A stretch of DNA of 64,000 nt, from contig JAFISE010000131.1 of NCBI GenBank assembly GCA_022560025.1, positions 1 to 64,000 on the forward strand. Reading direction: 5' to 3'. The translations under genes and the position numbers were made by a program. The notes under the pieces were generated by a model. The model was not told the origin of the DNA, did not search any database, and saw nothing but the letters and a program-made list of their open reading frames with translations. Below are positions 20,666-33,400 of this stretch, in pieces (position 1 is the first letter of the stretch; every line of letters begins with the position of its first letter). The stretch comes from Stagonosporopsis chrysanthemi. Its lineage: Eukaryota; Ascomycota; Dothideomycetes; Pleosporales; Didymellaceae.

Positions 20666-21663
20666 AGGGAGCAGGGGGGCGTGATTGGTGGAGCCGAGGG
20701 CAGGCAGCTCAAGTGAGAGAGAGGCGCCAAGTAGACGGGACGACAAAACGCAGACAAGACGAGACGAGACGAGACGAAAGAAGCGACGGGACGGATGCGC
20801 AGAATTACGAGCAGAGTGAACACGAGTCGACTTTTATAAGTATCAACACGTCTGCCAGGGGACTTTTCGCTTCACATGAGTTCAGGCGTACCGTCCGTCT
20901 TCCGCGACACACACCATACTAGATTCAGCTAGTTGAATCGCTCAGTACCATAATCTCGGGGCTTCTGAGCAGTCACTTGGCACAGTGATGCCCTCCAGTA
21001 TAAATCAACTAAGCCTGAGACGCCTACAAGCAAGTGGTTGTTACTAGCTTTATAGAATATTCAAGCATTTGTCACTTTTCAGGGTCGTAACTTGCAGCTA
21101 CTCGCCCGTTGATTGACTGTGATTCTACCGTTCTATTCCTTGTCAAGCCATCGTTGAATCGTTCACAATCCCTTGGAAGCTCCAGGATGCTGTTAGTGTA
21201 AGTGGCCAAAAGGCAACCTACGCCATGAGCAGCCTCATCATGCTAGTTTCGTTATGATTTGACAATCAAGTGCAAAGTGAATAAATACGCCCAAAAACCA
21301 CCAGGAAACCACTCACAAACCTAAGCATACACAACACTGCATCTTTTCAAAGCCTCGATTCTCGCATACAGAACCAAACTTGGACCAGTTGCAGCAAGCA
21401 GGAGCGGACGAAACGATACGATACGGCTACGAGTTCAAACTTTCGTATCTTGATTGACATTATCTCGTCTCCTCATCCGGGAAAAAAAAGGGAAGGAAGA
21501 CTTTTTGCTACAGAGTCGTTTCCCGTCGACGCAACCTTATCGCAGTTGTCGCTCAACCAATTGCGCAAGAACACACTAACTGCGACGACGACGCTACCAC
21601 TCCAATATCGACCAAACACAACACCTTCCTCCGCTATACCGTGGAACAGAGAGAAGGAGGACT
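20666..21663. other. Intergenic between family copy 3 and fimbrin
   Basis: No gene recognised. Holds the promoter side of copy 3 (minus strand, with a GAGAC/GACGA repeat near 20757-20790) and the fimbrin 3' flank. Confidence 0.5.
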
Positions 21664-23736
21664 CTACTGCCCGCCCATCTTCTCGTACGTGTTCATCAGA
21701 CTGCCAATGAACGTGGTGATCAGCCTGCTCTGCACGGCTACAATATCCTCAGGTACCAGCCAGATAGTGGCGCCCATCTTTCGCGCAATACTGATAGCCA
21801 GCTTGGCGTTCTGGTAGCTTTCCTCGTCGTTGCGGCCGGGGGTGACGAGCTCGTAGTCGACGTACGCGGGCTTCATGCCGGCTAGGACGTCGAGGAGGAA
21901 CTTTGCGTTTGACAGGGACGAGTCCTTGAAGGAGCGGACCTGGCTGCCCTGGCCGCCCTTGCGCGCCATGTCGTTGGCCCATTTGATCATGTCTGAGTCG
22001 GAGATCTCGCGCTTGCCGAGTTTCTGCGCAAGGCCCTTGAGGGTCGAGACGATGTCTTTGCGCATCAATTGCCAGACAAGGCCGAGGGTGAGGGTGCGCT
22101 GGCCGTCAGTGATGTCGGCACCCTGAATTCCGGGCAGAGAGAACTGGACGGACTTGCCGAGCTCGACGGCGTAGTTTGTGTTCTCGAGGGCTTTGAAGCG
22201 CATCAGCTCCTGTCCTTCCCGGGGCTTGTTGACGTGGCGCCAGTTTACGCTGCCGGGAATGACCTTGTCATATGCCTGGAGGAGCACGAGTCCGTCCTTG
22301 AGGTCCTCAAAGAACGACTGTACAACAGGCTTTACGTCCAGGGAGTTGAGCCACAGCGTGAAGACACGGGCTTCCCGCTCGCCTTCCGCATCGAAGTCCT
22401 CAATCTCGGCCTTCTCCTCCTCTGTGATGGGGTCCAGGCAAGGGAGTGTGTTGAACAGATTGGCAACAAACGCGAGGTTGAGCTTGGGGTTACCGGCGAC
22501 AAGTGATGTAGGTGTCAGGAACTTGCGGCAGTCAAGAGCGTCGGCATTCTGGAGCACCATCTCGGCGCGCTGCAGCAGGTCATTCTGTTGCAGTGGCGAC
22601 CGGGAGCACGTCTCTGGCGCTAGCTGGTTGAGCAGCACAGTGTAGTTCTCACCATCCTTTACATCTGTGGAGAAGTTGGATACACTGTAATTGTTAGCAG
22701 GTTGGCTTTACATTTTCAGTTTTCAACTCACGTTCTGTGCCACTTGGCGTTCTTGAGGTGGTAGTTGAACCATCGCAGCAGGATCTGCTCCGGTGGCAGG
22801 CGCAGGAATTGCTCGAGTGTCTCGTCGTCCTCCAGCAGCCTGTACAACTCCGGGTGCAGCTTGATGTCGATCTTGCCCAGCAGACCTCTCCTGATGACCT
22901 GCCAGATCAACCCCAGAATCAGATGCTCGCGCACCTCGATGATGTCTCCACTGCCAATGTTGACAACGGAACACCCAATACCCTTGGCCGACTCAATGAC
23001 AATGTTGTTGTTCTCAGTGAAGTGGAAGTTGTTCAGCTGCTTGATCTTCTTGCCAGGCTTGTTCAGGACACGCTCGTCGATTGTGTCGGGCACGCTGTCG
23101 TTGATGAGCTTCGACAGCACGAGACCGTCCTTGCACTGGTCGAACATCTCAAAGGTGTCGGTGGGGAAGGGCAGGCGGTCGCCAATGTCGGGGTCGCCGG
23201 CAAGGACGGCATTGATGTGGCGGGTGAATTCGGTGCGCTCGTCTTCGTTGATAGTGTGGGTGACGTTGGCAGAGGAGCCCTGGACCTGGATCCTGCCGCC
23301 GCCGCCGCCGCCGATGCTGGGCTTCGAGGCGTGCTTGGGCGTCGAGGGCGCGCTGCCGGCGGCGCCGGAGACGGCACGCGGGCGCGTTGGGCCGGTACTC
23401 ATGCGCTGCTGTGCGGGCGACGACTGGCGCAGCTTGGAGATGAGGTCGACATAGTCGTCTAGCTCGACGCGCCGCGAGCTGTCGAGCTCGACCTCCTTCA
23501 GGGCCTGGCGCACGACATCGTACGGCTGGTGCTCCGTCTGCTGGGTGGCCTTGATGACGGTCGCCTCGTCGAGGTAGCCCTTGTCGTCGACGTCGAGCTT
23601 GCGAAAGGCGTCCTGCAGGCCAAAGATCTCGCCCTGCTCAAACTGGGGGTATTTCCTGCGCGCAATGGCTGTCAGTCGCGGTGGAACACGGGGGATCAGC
23701 GTGGAAAGCTTACCGCTGGAGTTTGATGATATTCAT
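21664..23736 (-). CDS. SAC6: Fimbrin / plastin, actin-bundling protein
   Basis: Three exons on the minus strand: 23736-23714 (only 23 nt, MNIIKLQ plus two bases), 23655-22732 and 22684-21664, introns GTAAGC..GCAG and GTGAGT..ACAG, give 655 residues. An N-terminal EF-hand-like region (about 8-85, with FRKLDVDDKGYLDEATV) precedes two actin-binding modules made of four calponin-homology domains; visible blocks are LPFPTDTFEMFDQCKDGLVL, ERVLNKPGKKIKQLNNFHFT, LILGLIWQVIRRGLL, EDLKDGLVLLQAYDKVIPG and LTLGLVWQLMRKD. Fimbrin crosslinks F-actin at endocytic patches and the subapical collar of hyphae. Length and domain order match yeast Sac6 and Aspergillus fimbrin. The tiny first exon is easily missed by gene finders. 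Confidence 0.96.
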
Positions 23737-25212
23737 GGCGGCGGTAGTGGTGGGAAGAAAGTAGCGGCGGGCGCGGGTATAAAGACAGTGGCAGCGGCAA
23801 AAGTGACTGCCTGGCTCAGCCTCGTTCTGTGTTGCGCGTTCGACGTTTGTGTTCTCCGTGTCCTGCTTAGTCGCTGGCTGATGACGACGTGGGGCGCACT
23901 TGCCAAGCGGGCACGGTTGGGCGGCGTCGAGGGGCAGGTACGACCGAATACGCTAACGTCATACGGAGCCGTACACAGTCCGGTACAGTGTCAGTCTGTA
24001 GGCTGCTGCAGCCCGCTGTCGAGCCGCATGCTGGGGCCGCGCGTGCAGTGCAGGGCGTGCATTGCATTTGCAGGTGAAGGGCTGGATGCAGGGCTGCTCG
24101 TCGACTCTGGGAGACTTGTCCAGGACAACATGCAGGGACAAGGCAGGCACAGATGGCCCGCAAGCGTGTCCACTATTGCCAACTCACACCGTTGGCATGT
24201 GCGGATATCGAGGAGGCAGGTGTTGACTATTTAGTCCGGTCAATGTCACGCCAATCTTCTTCACTTCTCGACACTACACTCATCCACACACGTCGAGAGG
24301 CAGCGTGAGCGAGCAATGCACATAGGAAAGGATCAAGACCATCACAGCGAGAAGAACCATGTAAAAGAAGAGCTTTTAATTCCCTTGTTATCATCAGAAG
24401 GGCCGCCACCATCGCTAGCTCGTCAAAGGTTCATAAGAGTAAACACTAGCCCGTACTCCATCAACTGTAAAGATACTGTACGAGTGTCCGCCGGCCGCTT
24501 GTATGCGCAAATGCAGCCCGCCCGGACCTCTGCCCTCGCAACTAGAAACAATAAGGCGACAGGAAATGCTACGAGCATCCTTGCGCACCAAAAAGCAAAC
24601 ATCATCATTGCCGTCTTTATATTCGTTTCCGCTTGATCTTCGTTGTGTGTGGCTCGTAGGCTTCATATGAGACAAATATGGATATAGATGGCTGTTGAGA
24701 GCATCGAGCAGCGCGCTGTCCGTACACGGGCCTGATATTACTGGTGGTCGAGCAGGGTGTCGTGACCGTTGAGGGATCGGGACAGCGCGCTACGCCATGG
24801 CAATGCTATGCCCATAATCGTCGCCAACAAGAAACGAGGTAGAGGTAGGAAAATACAGCACCGTCAACCGCGGCATGAAGCCAGAACGTTTACATTGACA
24901 AACGTTTGCTTATGCCGCATGCAGGTCGTATATCGTGAGAATGAAAGTGCAGGTAACTGCCGAACGGGTCGTTAGAGTCGTGAATGCCGAGGTACGGAAA
25001 TGTAGACATGATAGAGAGAATGGAAACGGTCAATGGACAAAAGGAGATATCCCCCGTGAGAGGGATGATAGAACGTGATATGACCCAACTTGTGTGAAGG
25101 CGAGCATGCCATTGCTTCTTTGAGCAACAGCGAGCCGCCTTGGAGCAAGCTGACGTAGAAGTCGCAGAGGTGTTGACGATCCGCTGCAGTGCCTGTGTTT
25201 CAGGCTTTCGCG
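23737..25212. other. Intergenic: fimbrin promoter and stuA 3' flank
   Basis: About 1.5 kb. The left part should hold the fimbrin promoter and 5' leader (minus strand); the right part the stuA 3' untranslated region. Open frames here show no family signal. Confidence 0.5.
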
Positions 25213-27234
25213 CTACCGCCGCACATGCTGCGCTTGGACTTGCATAGTATGCGCACGTTGCAGACCTGGGTTGGGGTCTTGGGCGTAGGGGCCAACAGCG
25301 CCCCCCTCCATGGTCTTACGCCTCTTCATCCCACCCATATCGTCGCCCTGCACGCTGTCGGGACGATAAGAGTCTTGCTCATCGTCATCACGCCCCCGCT
25401 TGGCAGATCCCAATCCGTTGGTCGCAGGGTAGCCTTGGGTGGCATACTGTGTAGGGCCAGGGTAGCCGTCGTGGGGTGTGTTGCCATTGGGAGCGGCACG
25501 AGGGTCATTGCTCATGACACTGTACAGGTTACTCGACGGCAAGTTCTGACGCTGTGGTGTTGGGTACCCCGAGCTCCAAGCCTGACCAGTTGCTGTTGTG
25601 CGTGGAGTTGCGCGTCCTGACCCGTTCTGGTGTGGGGATCCGGTCATCTCCGGCGACAATTGGGCGTGGTCGGCATGCATTGGGCCCGGAGCTCCGCTAG
25701 GATTGTAGCCGTAAGAAGTCCTGTTCCCGTTGTAAGGGGCGGTGGAGTGAGTGTATTGGCTATTCTGTTCGTGGTCACCTTCGCCTCCGTTAGGTGCGTT
25801 CTGGTCATTGCTCTGCGACAACGAATTGTCAGAGGGCTTGACCTCGCTCTCATCGGGTACTTCGGTGATTCTCGAGGGTGGAGCCATCTCCGTCTTAGTG
25901 TACGGGCCATCGTTGCGGTATCCCATCATGGGTTGTCCCTGGGTAGGATACTGGCCGGGCTGTGAAGGAGGTGCAGAGTACATGGGTCTCGAGCCATCGT
26001 AGCTCTGCGCAGGCGGGTATGAGATGCCTTGCTGTACAGCGCCAGGTGGCGTACTCGCTGGTGTTGTTGGGACAGAACGGGCGTTGCTCAGACCAGTATC
26101 AATAGATAGAGGCTGGTTGCTCGGCGCATTCTGGACATTGGCACCGCTCCACTCGTAAGAACCACCCTGGTTACCCATGCCCATCATGCTCGACGCACTG
26201 GTGGGTGGTGTGGGGAAGGTGTGTGCACGATCTAGCCCAGGTCGGCCTGCAGAAGGGTGCGGCTGGATGGCGTGCGGAGGCTGTGACATGGCAGCACCGA
26301 TGGGGTTGCTCATCGAATGGTGGTGGTGAAGAGAGGGAGGTTGTGATGTGTTGGGGCCTGTCATGTACCGAGGAGCAGTCTGCACACTGTCAGATCGAGG
26401 ACGACCAACAGCGGCCATGGCGGCGCTTCCTACACTTTGCCTGTTCTGATTTGTGGGGTGGTAAAGCAAGGCTCCGATGTCGTGGACAAAGAGAGGGTAC
26501 AGTTGCTCCGTGATCTTCTCCTTGTTTGCAAACTCAAGTGCTCTCTCAAAGGGAATCCTTTGTCGGGTCAGCGCATGCTTGTTGAATGTAAAATGGCTAA
26601 GACTTACCAGACGCCCTTGAGGTGCATGGGGCCGATCTTGACAACATGTCTTGTCTTCTCGCTCTTCAAGATGCCGTCGCGGCGGCCACGGGTCATGCCA
26701 GCAACGTTGAGAAGTTTGGTGCCGTTGATCATGTGGTTGTCTTCGCGACGCGCAACACATACGCCCTTGGCTTCGACTTGGAAACAGAGACTGCCCTCGT
26801 CTTCCCATAGTGTGGCAGTCACACGAGGCTTCATTCCTGGTGGAGCAACTTGTCCGGTGTGGTCAAACGTATGATTCTGGTAGCTCTGTGGCGCTGGTGC
26901 TGGCGCGCCCGAGGACATGGCTGTACATGATTAGCAGGCGCGTTTATGAGAATTGGAAGTGACCAGACCTACCGGGAAGCTGGATCGTCGAAGGTACCAT
27001 GGAGCTGTTCATTGACGATGATGCTGGTAGTTGAGAAGGCACTCCATTGCCATAGCCGTATGATGGGTAGCCTGTGGGCGCAGATCCATAGTTGGGGCCA
27101 GGCTGCAACATGGGCGGTTGTTGCGGGTAAGAGTAGTGTGAGAGCCCTGCGGGAGGGCCCGAGGCCGGCGCATGTGCAGTTGCAGCAGACATGTGGGGCG
27201 GATGTACGTCGGCGTACGATTGCATCTGGTTCAT
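25213..27234 (-). CDS. stuA: APSES transcription factor StuA
   Basis: Exons 27234-26973, 26920-26608 and 26557-25213 (introns GTAGGT..ACAG and GTAAGT..AAAG) code 639 residues from the ATG of [15 protein letters not shown]. The N-terminus is Gln/Pro/Tyr-rich ([14 protein letters not shown]). The APSES DNA-binding domain spans about residues 105-215: [50 protein letters not shown] and [16 protein letters not shown]. The long C-terminal half is disordered with conserved blocks ([39 protein letters not shown]) and a nuclear localisation signal (KRRKTMEGG) near the end. StuA controls conidiophore development and, in plant pathogens, virulence-related programmes. The frame stays open upstream of 27234 with protein-like sequence to about 27680, so a longer N-terminus spliced to an upstream exon is possible. 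Confidence 0.95.
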
Positions 27235-27680
27235 GCTGGTGTATCCCGCTTGGGGGTAGCCGAGGCTGTTCTGAGTGCCGTACGGGGAGCCTTGCTGCGA
27301 CTGCGCATGCAATGGCTGACCGTCGCGGTTAAGTGTCTGAGGCGTCTGCTCCGGGGAGGGTGTTTTGAATCCAGCGGTCTGGCCGTGCAAGGAAGCCGCG
27401 TAAGAGGTGTTGGAACTCGCAATCGAACCGCCGCTTATGGAATCACCTCGAGGAGACGAATTGGTGGATGAGCCGCTCGGGAAGGATGAGTAAGACTGGA
27501 TCTGCGGGAGTGAAGGCAGACGCTCGTTGGGTGTGGCGGTCTTGGAAGTGTAGTGTGAGGTGTACCAGGTGTCAACAGGGCCGCGAGCATGGACCGACGA
27601 GATCGATGGCAGCTCCAGCTTTACGGTATTGGTGGTCTTTCGCTTACGCGCGCAGGGTGTTGATGTCGAACAGAGTTCTC
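27235..27680 (-). other. stuA: Possible 5' coding extension of stuA
   Basis: In frame with stuA exon 1 the minus strand is open for about 145 codons upstream of the conventional ATG, with Ser/Pro/Thr-rich sequence that reads like protein (VKLELPSISSV, TATPNERLPSLPQIQSY, FKTPSPEQTPQTLNRDG). The frame ends upstream at a TGA near 27690 and has no ATG, so it would need an upstream exon. StuA genes in Aspergillus have more than one transcript start, so an alternative longer isoform is plausible. Confidence 0.45.
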
Positions 27681-29305
27681 ACGGGAAAACCTCGCGCTTT
27701 TGCACAGAGCAGCAGAAGTTGATGCCGAGTCAAACTGGCCAACAGCGCAATACCTCACAATGTAGCTCTTTACGAACTGCAGGTGCTGTGATGTCGCTTG
27801 TTACGCAACAGGCAGGGACCTTCACCGCCAGTCAGCTGTTTGCTTTTGCAGGGTCCCCTGGCTCAGGGACGGTCAACGACGCGGCCGCCCGCAGAACAGA
27901 ACGCGCCGAAGACGCGAGGGGCAAACGGGGTAAGCGCGGCGTTTACTAATACCCCGCGAGCCCGCGAGGGTCTTGATAACACGCTGGATCACGTTCTTCT
28001 TTTGGAACGGCGCTTGGGCTGGGCTGGGCTGGGATGGGCTGTGGTGGACTGGACTGGACTGGACTGGAAAGCACTCACCAGTTGGAACCTGAGACAAGAC
28101 AGAGGGCACAACAGACGCGCTGACACGTGCTTGAACGCTGCAAACAATGCTGTACAGTCAAAGGACGAGTCGTAACGTCGTTGCAATCGTTAATTGGGGA
28201 AACCGCAATGCTTTTGAAGTCGGTCCAAACACGCTCAAGGACTCAAGGACGAATGGACGAATGCCGGCCTGAAAGAATATCGAGATGGAGTGCGGCAATG
28301 GGGAGGGAGCACTGTTGCGCGGGGGGTCGTGGCGGCGTCGTGGTCGGTCGTTAGGTCGTTGCGCTCGTCAATGGCGGGCCGTGCAGCGGGCAGTATGGAT
28401 AGATAGGATAGTGATGGCGCTGCCCAGCAAATGGAACACTACGCGACTCAGGCGTCAGTAGCTGCGGTGCACAACAAAGGTGGGAGAGGGTGCGACGAAT
28501 GCCAACCTCCGCCAGACAAGGTGCAGAGTCAAAAGCCAGCAGACAGCGAGATGCTGACTGCATGGGGAGGGCGGAGGTATTGAGGCGGAGGTGGTTGGGA
28601 TGGACTTGGGAAGCTAGTCTCGACCGCAACGGACGGCTACCAGCCAACCAGGCGCGCGAGCGATAGGCGAGGGCACGGGAAATGCTGGGTTGGGGCCGAG
28701 ACAAAGCGTCGACGGGCGCGCTGTTCTGCGTGCAGAGCGTGTATAGTATTGAGGGGTCCCAACGTACCAATGCCTCGACGAGGGACGCTGAGCGAGCAAG
28801 ATGCAAGACTCGCGGCGATGCTGTCGGCGAGTGTGGAGAAGAGAGGACGTTCTCGTCGGCGGTGCTGCAGGATTCTCTGCAGCTCGACAGCAGGCAGGCC
28901 GCAGCTAAAGGGCTGACCGAGCCAGGCGAGCCACGCACGCCCCGCAGTGCAGTCCGCCCGAGGATGGGCTCTTTTTCGCAGACGGCGTGTCCCTACAACG
29001 TCAGTGCGCCATCGACGCCGCCGGCCGCGAGCCTGGGATCCGCGCGTGCGATGGTGCTGGTGGTGGTGCTGGTGGTGGTGGTGGTGCTGCTGGTGCTGCT
29101 GGTGGTGCTGCTCTACTGTGCACTGCCTGCTGCTCTGCTGCTGCTCTGCTGCTGATGCTCGGCGGGCCGGCGCGAGATGGCAGCAACGGCGGCGCGGGCA
29201 CTGGGTGCTGCGAGCGACGAGGAGCGGCTGCAGCGCTGGCGGCCAGCTGCAGATGCAGATTCAGATGCAGATGCTGTTGTATAGCGCGCGCACGCTTTCC
29301 AGTCT

Positions 29306-29355
29306 TGTCCTGCCCTGCCCTGCCCTGCCCTGCCCTGTCCTGTCCTGTCCTGTCC
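29306..29355. repeat. CCTGC/CCTGT pentamer microsatellite
   Basis: Tandem CCTGC units pass into CCTGT units without a break on the plus strand, an imperfect pentanucleotide repeat of about ten units. Confidence 0.9.
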
Positions 29356-30427
29356 AGTCCTCTGGCTGTATGTACCTAGCCACGGGTGGTGGAGATGCTC
29401 TGTTCTGGGGACACTCAGTACAGCGCGCCCACGAGCCGCCGCTCGCACACACACTCTACAGTAATTCACATCGGGCTTGGTCGCAGCAGCCATCGGCGCA
29501 CGCCAGCATGGGGTGGCCCGGCCTGCGCTCCCAGCCTGGGCCGAGAAGCACCCTCCCGTAAAGATGACCGTTTCGCGCGCAGCCAGCACGGACGCCCGCC
29601 ACCGTGCATGCTGACTGGGCTGATCGGCCCTCACGGACGCTGCACGGCGCATGGATACCTGGCATGCATCAAGCCCGCGCTGGCTGCTGCTGGCTGCTGG
29701 CTGCTGCTTGCTGGCCGCGCAGCAGGGACAGGGCTGCCAGGCCGCTCCCACGACGGCCATGCACGCAAGCGAGCCTGCTCCACCCCCCAGCCACCTGACG
29801 CCAGGAGTCAGCACCCGCACGACGAGACAAAGGCACAGCAGCTCCAGCACCCAGCGGCCGCGTCAGAGAGCGCGCGAGAGCCGGCGCGGCCAGCAGGCCA
29901 GGAGGGGTGCAGAGACGGCGGAGCAATTGCTATTCTCGTGGCGCCCGCCAGCACCACCAGTGACCGCCCATTATTGTCGACGGTTGACGACCTGGCTCGG
30001 TGCAGGGGTCGTGTGCCAAACTTAGCGGGCGGCTACTCTTTTCAAAAGACACCGTCCCGTCTGCTCAGGCGTCGGCTGGGCCCCCGATGGGGAGCGGCTG
30101 GCTGGCGTCGCCATGGCCACTCAGAGCCGCCGGAGCATGCCTGTCGAGTGCCCACAAAGTTACAAAAGTACGCCCGCGATAAGAAACGTTTCTTAATAAG
30201 CCGCAGCCGGTGCTTGATGTTGCGCCTGCCGAGCTGCACAGACTGACGGCCACCGAGCGCTCTCACCAGCATCCCAGAGAGCGATCGGAGAGCTGACCCT
30301 GCTGAAACGTCTTGATCTCTCTCTCGCATGCGTGGCCGAGTGCGCTGAGTGGCCCGGCTGCCGCGATGATGCGCACGGCTGCTGCGAGTCAATGTACACA
30401 GTAGCCGAAAGCCTCAGCAGCAGACAC

Positions 30428-30429
30428 TG

Positions 30430-30466
<37 letters not shown>

Positions 30467-30468
30467 CA
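30428..30468. repeat. CTGGCT hexanucleotide repeat
   Basis: About seven head-to-tail copies of the hexamer; it produces a spurious Leu-Trp dipeptide run in one plus-strand frame. Confidence 0.9.
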
Positions 30469-33400
30469 CCACGACGCAGCCTTCCCAGTCCCACCCCTAA
30501 CCGCTGTCGGTCCGCAGCGCTCGCTCTGAAACGCAGGCTGAACTGCCGCGGCACCTGCTCGTCATTGTTTCCGCTTTCATGACGGGCATTGATGCTTCAG
30601 GCAGGACACCCTGCAAATTCGACCAACGTGGTCTGGGCATCTCGAGCGGATTCCCCCTCAGGCTAAATGCCCGTGGGCCACAATCCAACGACTCTCGCAC
30701 AGGGATACGCTTGGACGCCTGCGGGAGAGACGGACGGTAGGCCGCGCAGGCCACTTCCTCGCAGTCTGGGCGCCGTTCAACAAGCCAGCTGTGGTTGGAT
30801 GGACCCTCTGTCGCATTCCGACGACCTGGAGTTTCCAAAGCAGGCAAGAGACCGTCTATCCTCCACTCACGCGAGACCTACATTCAACAATCGCGACCGG
30901 CTCCAAGGGCGTGAAGCGAGCGGCTCCAGAGTGAGCATGTGCAACGTGGAGACTCGAGAGAGCGCGACGCTCATGTCATGTCAGCACGCTGGTCAATGAG
31001 AAGACAAGACGAGCCACACCCAGCAAACGAGCAGCGTCTCGGCACCATTCGTCTCCACTCGTGCTCGCAGCTCAACTCCCTCCAGATTGATTTCGCTCTA
31101 TAAACATGCCGTTCGTACCACCGCCGTGGTCTCTGATGTGGATGCCAGCGTAAATGATAGGGCGACGACCACTTGCGGTGTGAGTGATGTGTTGTCCGCT
31201 AAGCCACATCAGGACAGGGTCCAGCTCAGTCACGCCTTCCCTGCCTCGACCCTCCAACACCCACCCGCAAAGTGCCCCATCACCGTGCCTCCCTCGCTGT
31301 CGGTGTCATTATTGTCCCAGCTCCTTGGGCGGGGGCGAGACGCTGCTACACAACTCAATGATTACAGCAAGCTGAAACAATTGCTGCGCTACAATGCACC
31401 TGCGCCCTGTGCATGCGCTGATGTCGCCGCAACACCAGGCTCGTGTCCTGCCAGAAGCAGGCCGTCTCAGACTCTCCCCAGAATGGGCCATCGCCGTCAC
31501 GGGACCCGCAGAACGGCGCACACTGCGGGACAGGCCGGCTCAACTGATGCACCTCCCATGCGAACGGTGCGAGGGCGACTGGATCAGACTCTCGTGCCAG
31601 CCACATCTGACAGATGGCCTTGTACCAGCCTGCCCGCCTCAGGCGCCAACCCATCTGTTCGCATCTCATTCGACCCCGTCCACCACATGGAGAGTTTCGG
31701 TCTCCACACAATGACGAATGACCGCGCCCTACGTCTCCAAGCTTTGCAAAGACGTGGCAGGATTCCCTGTCTACACAACGCTGCAAGCTCACACTTGTGC
31801 AACCCACTGACGATGTGCAATGAGGAGAGTCTAAAAGAAGCGCATCATAAATTGAGCTCTTTTGGGACTATCGAGATGGAACATCCATGCCCTTACAGCC
31901 CAGTGGTACAGTGACAGGCTCGCAAAAGCTTGTGATACCACGAGTCGCAAGCGATCCCGTGTTGTGACACCTTGTGGAAGCTGAGCTCTCGTCCCTTCAG
32001 CAAGGCTTGGTCATACCATCGCCGCGTGGGCCAATGTGTCTAGCAAATGCACAGGTCAGAATAAACGTGCAGTGCAGCGCATCCGGCGCGAGGTGGGAGC
32101 GGATCGTGGAGAAGGCCCGCGCCCGCTTGTACATGACTTGGAATCAGCGGGCATGCTGACCACCACAGGATTGACACGCGGATCTGAATCATTGTCAAAC
32201 AAGGCCTCGCCAGCTCGAGAATCCGAATGATCACTCGCAGACAAAGTCCTACTCCTAGCTCTCGTGCTAACCAATTGTTCCTCGGAAGTGGCCTTTCTTG
32301 CGGTATCAGCCATGGCCTTGAGCACAACAATGTTCTCGTGAATCGGCCATGCAGTGGGGACTGTGCACATGTTGTTGAACACACGGGGAAGACCGCTCTA
32401 GAATCGGTGACAACAAATCAGCCTTTGCTCCTCAGGGGGGACAATGACGTCCATCTTAAAGGTGTCTGTCGTCGGTCCTCCCAAACAAGAGACGCACGTT
32501 CAACTGTTGCTCGTGAACAGCTCTTGAACAGTTGCACTCTATCGACAGGCGTTCCTGCAGCTGTGAGGCAATCCCGCACCACGACTCCGCTTGAACAAGA
32601 ATTGCATGTCGATTGGCTCTGTTTCAACTGCACCTACCCGCCGTTGCATATGCGTGTAATGAAGGGTATCCCTGCGCGGCTACCCCTCCTCGCTTCGTCA
32701 GTCGAGCATGACTAAAGAGAAGTGCTGCAACGCCATCTTGCGTGCAGTTGCACACGACACCTTCGTGTCTGTGTCATTACTGTTGCGGATCCTACGGATT
32801 TTGCCAGATTGATCCTTTTTTGAGAAATCAAGGACACCTCATCCTGACACTGGAAACGATATCGATCAGCATTTGCCTCCCTCATGAACCGATCAGATGG
32901 TCGAGTCCGCCAATCACTGCTGGCCACGTCAAGAGCCAGCAGAGCCGTTATCGGGGTCTGGACGGAGCATCAAGCCATCGCCGCTCCTTGCATCCCGATT
33001 AGTGTCGTGGGGTGCCATGTCGCCCCATGATTGGCGGCATGGCCAAGCATGGCTGAACTCACCGGTCGTGCGTGGAGACTCTCCGCCCCACTGCTTGTCA
33101 TCTCACCTCATGCTCTTGTGTCCGGCTCGCTTGCTGCAGCATTCTCTAGCGCCTTGTGTGTAAACTTCAGATGCTCCTCGACGGCCTCAACAGACTTTAG
33201 CAATCGAAGTGAGGGGGCAATTAACGCGTTTATCCGTCAAGCCGTCGACCGACCATCCATCCTGGAGAAGACGAATCCCACACCGCTAGTCTATTCTTGC
33301 CTCTCCGAAGTGCTTTCACGAGGAAGAATATTCGGCAATATTAGGGTCTCATGGCGAGCTGGGGTTATTAGACGGACGGCTCTACCCCGCCGCATTCGCG

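Noticed and set aside
31087..31914. Plus-strand 275-codon frame in the gene-poor region
   Set aside because: Mixed, low-information composition with no family motif, and overlapping minus-strand frames of similar length; consistent with chance.
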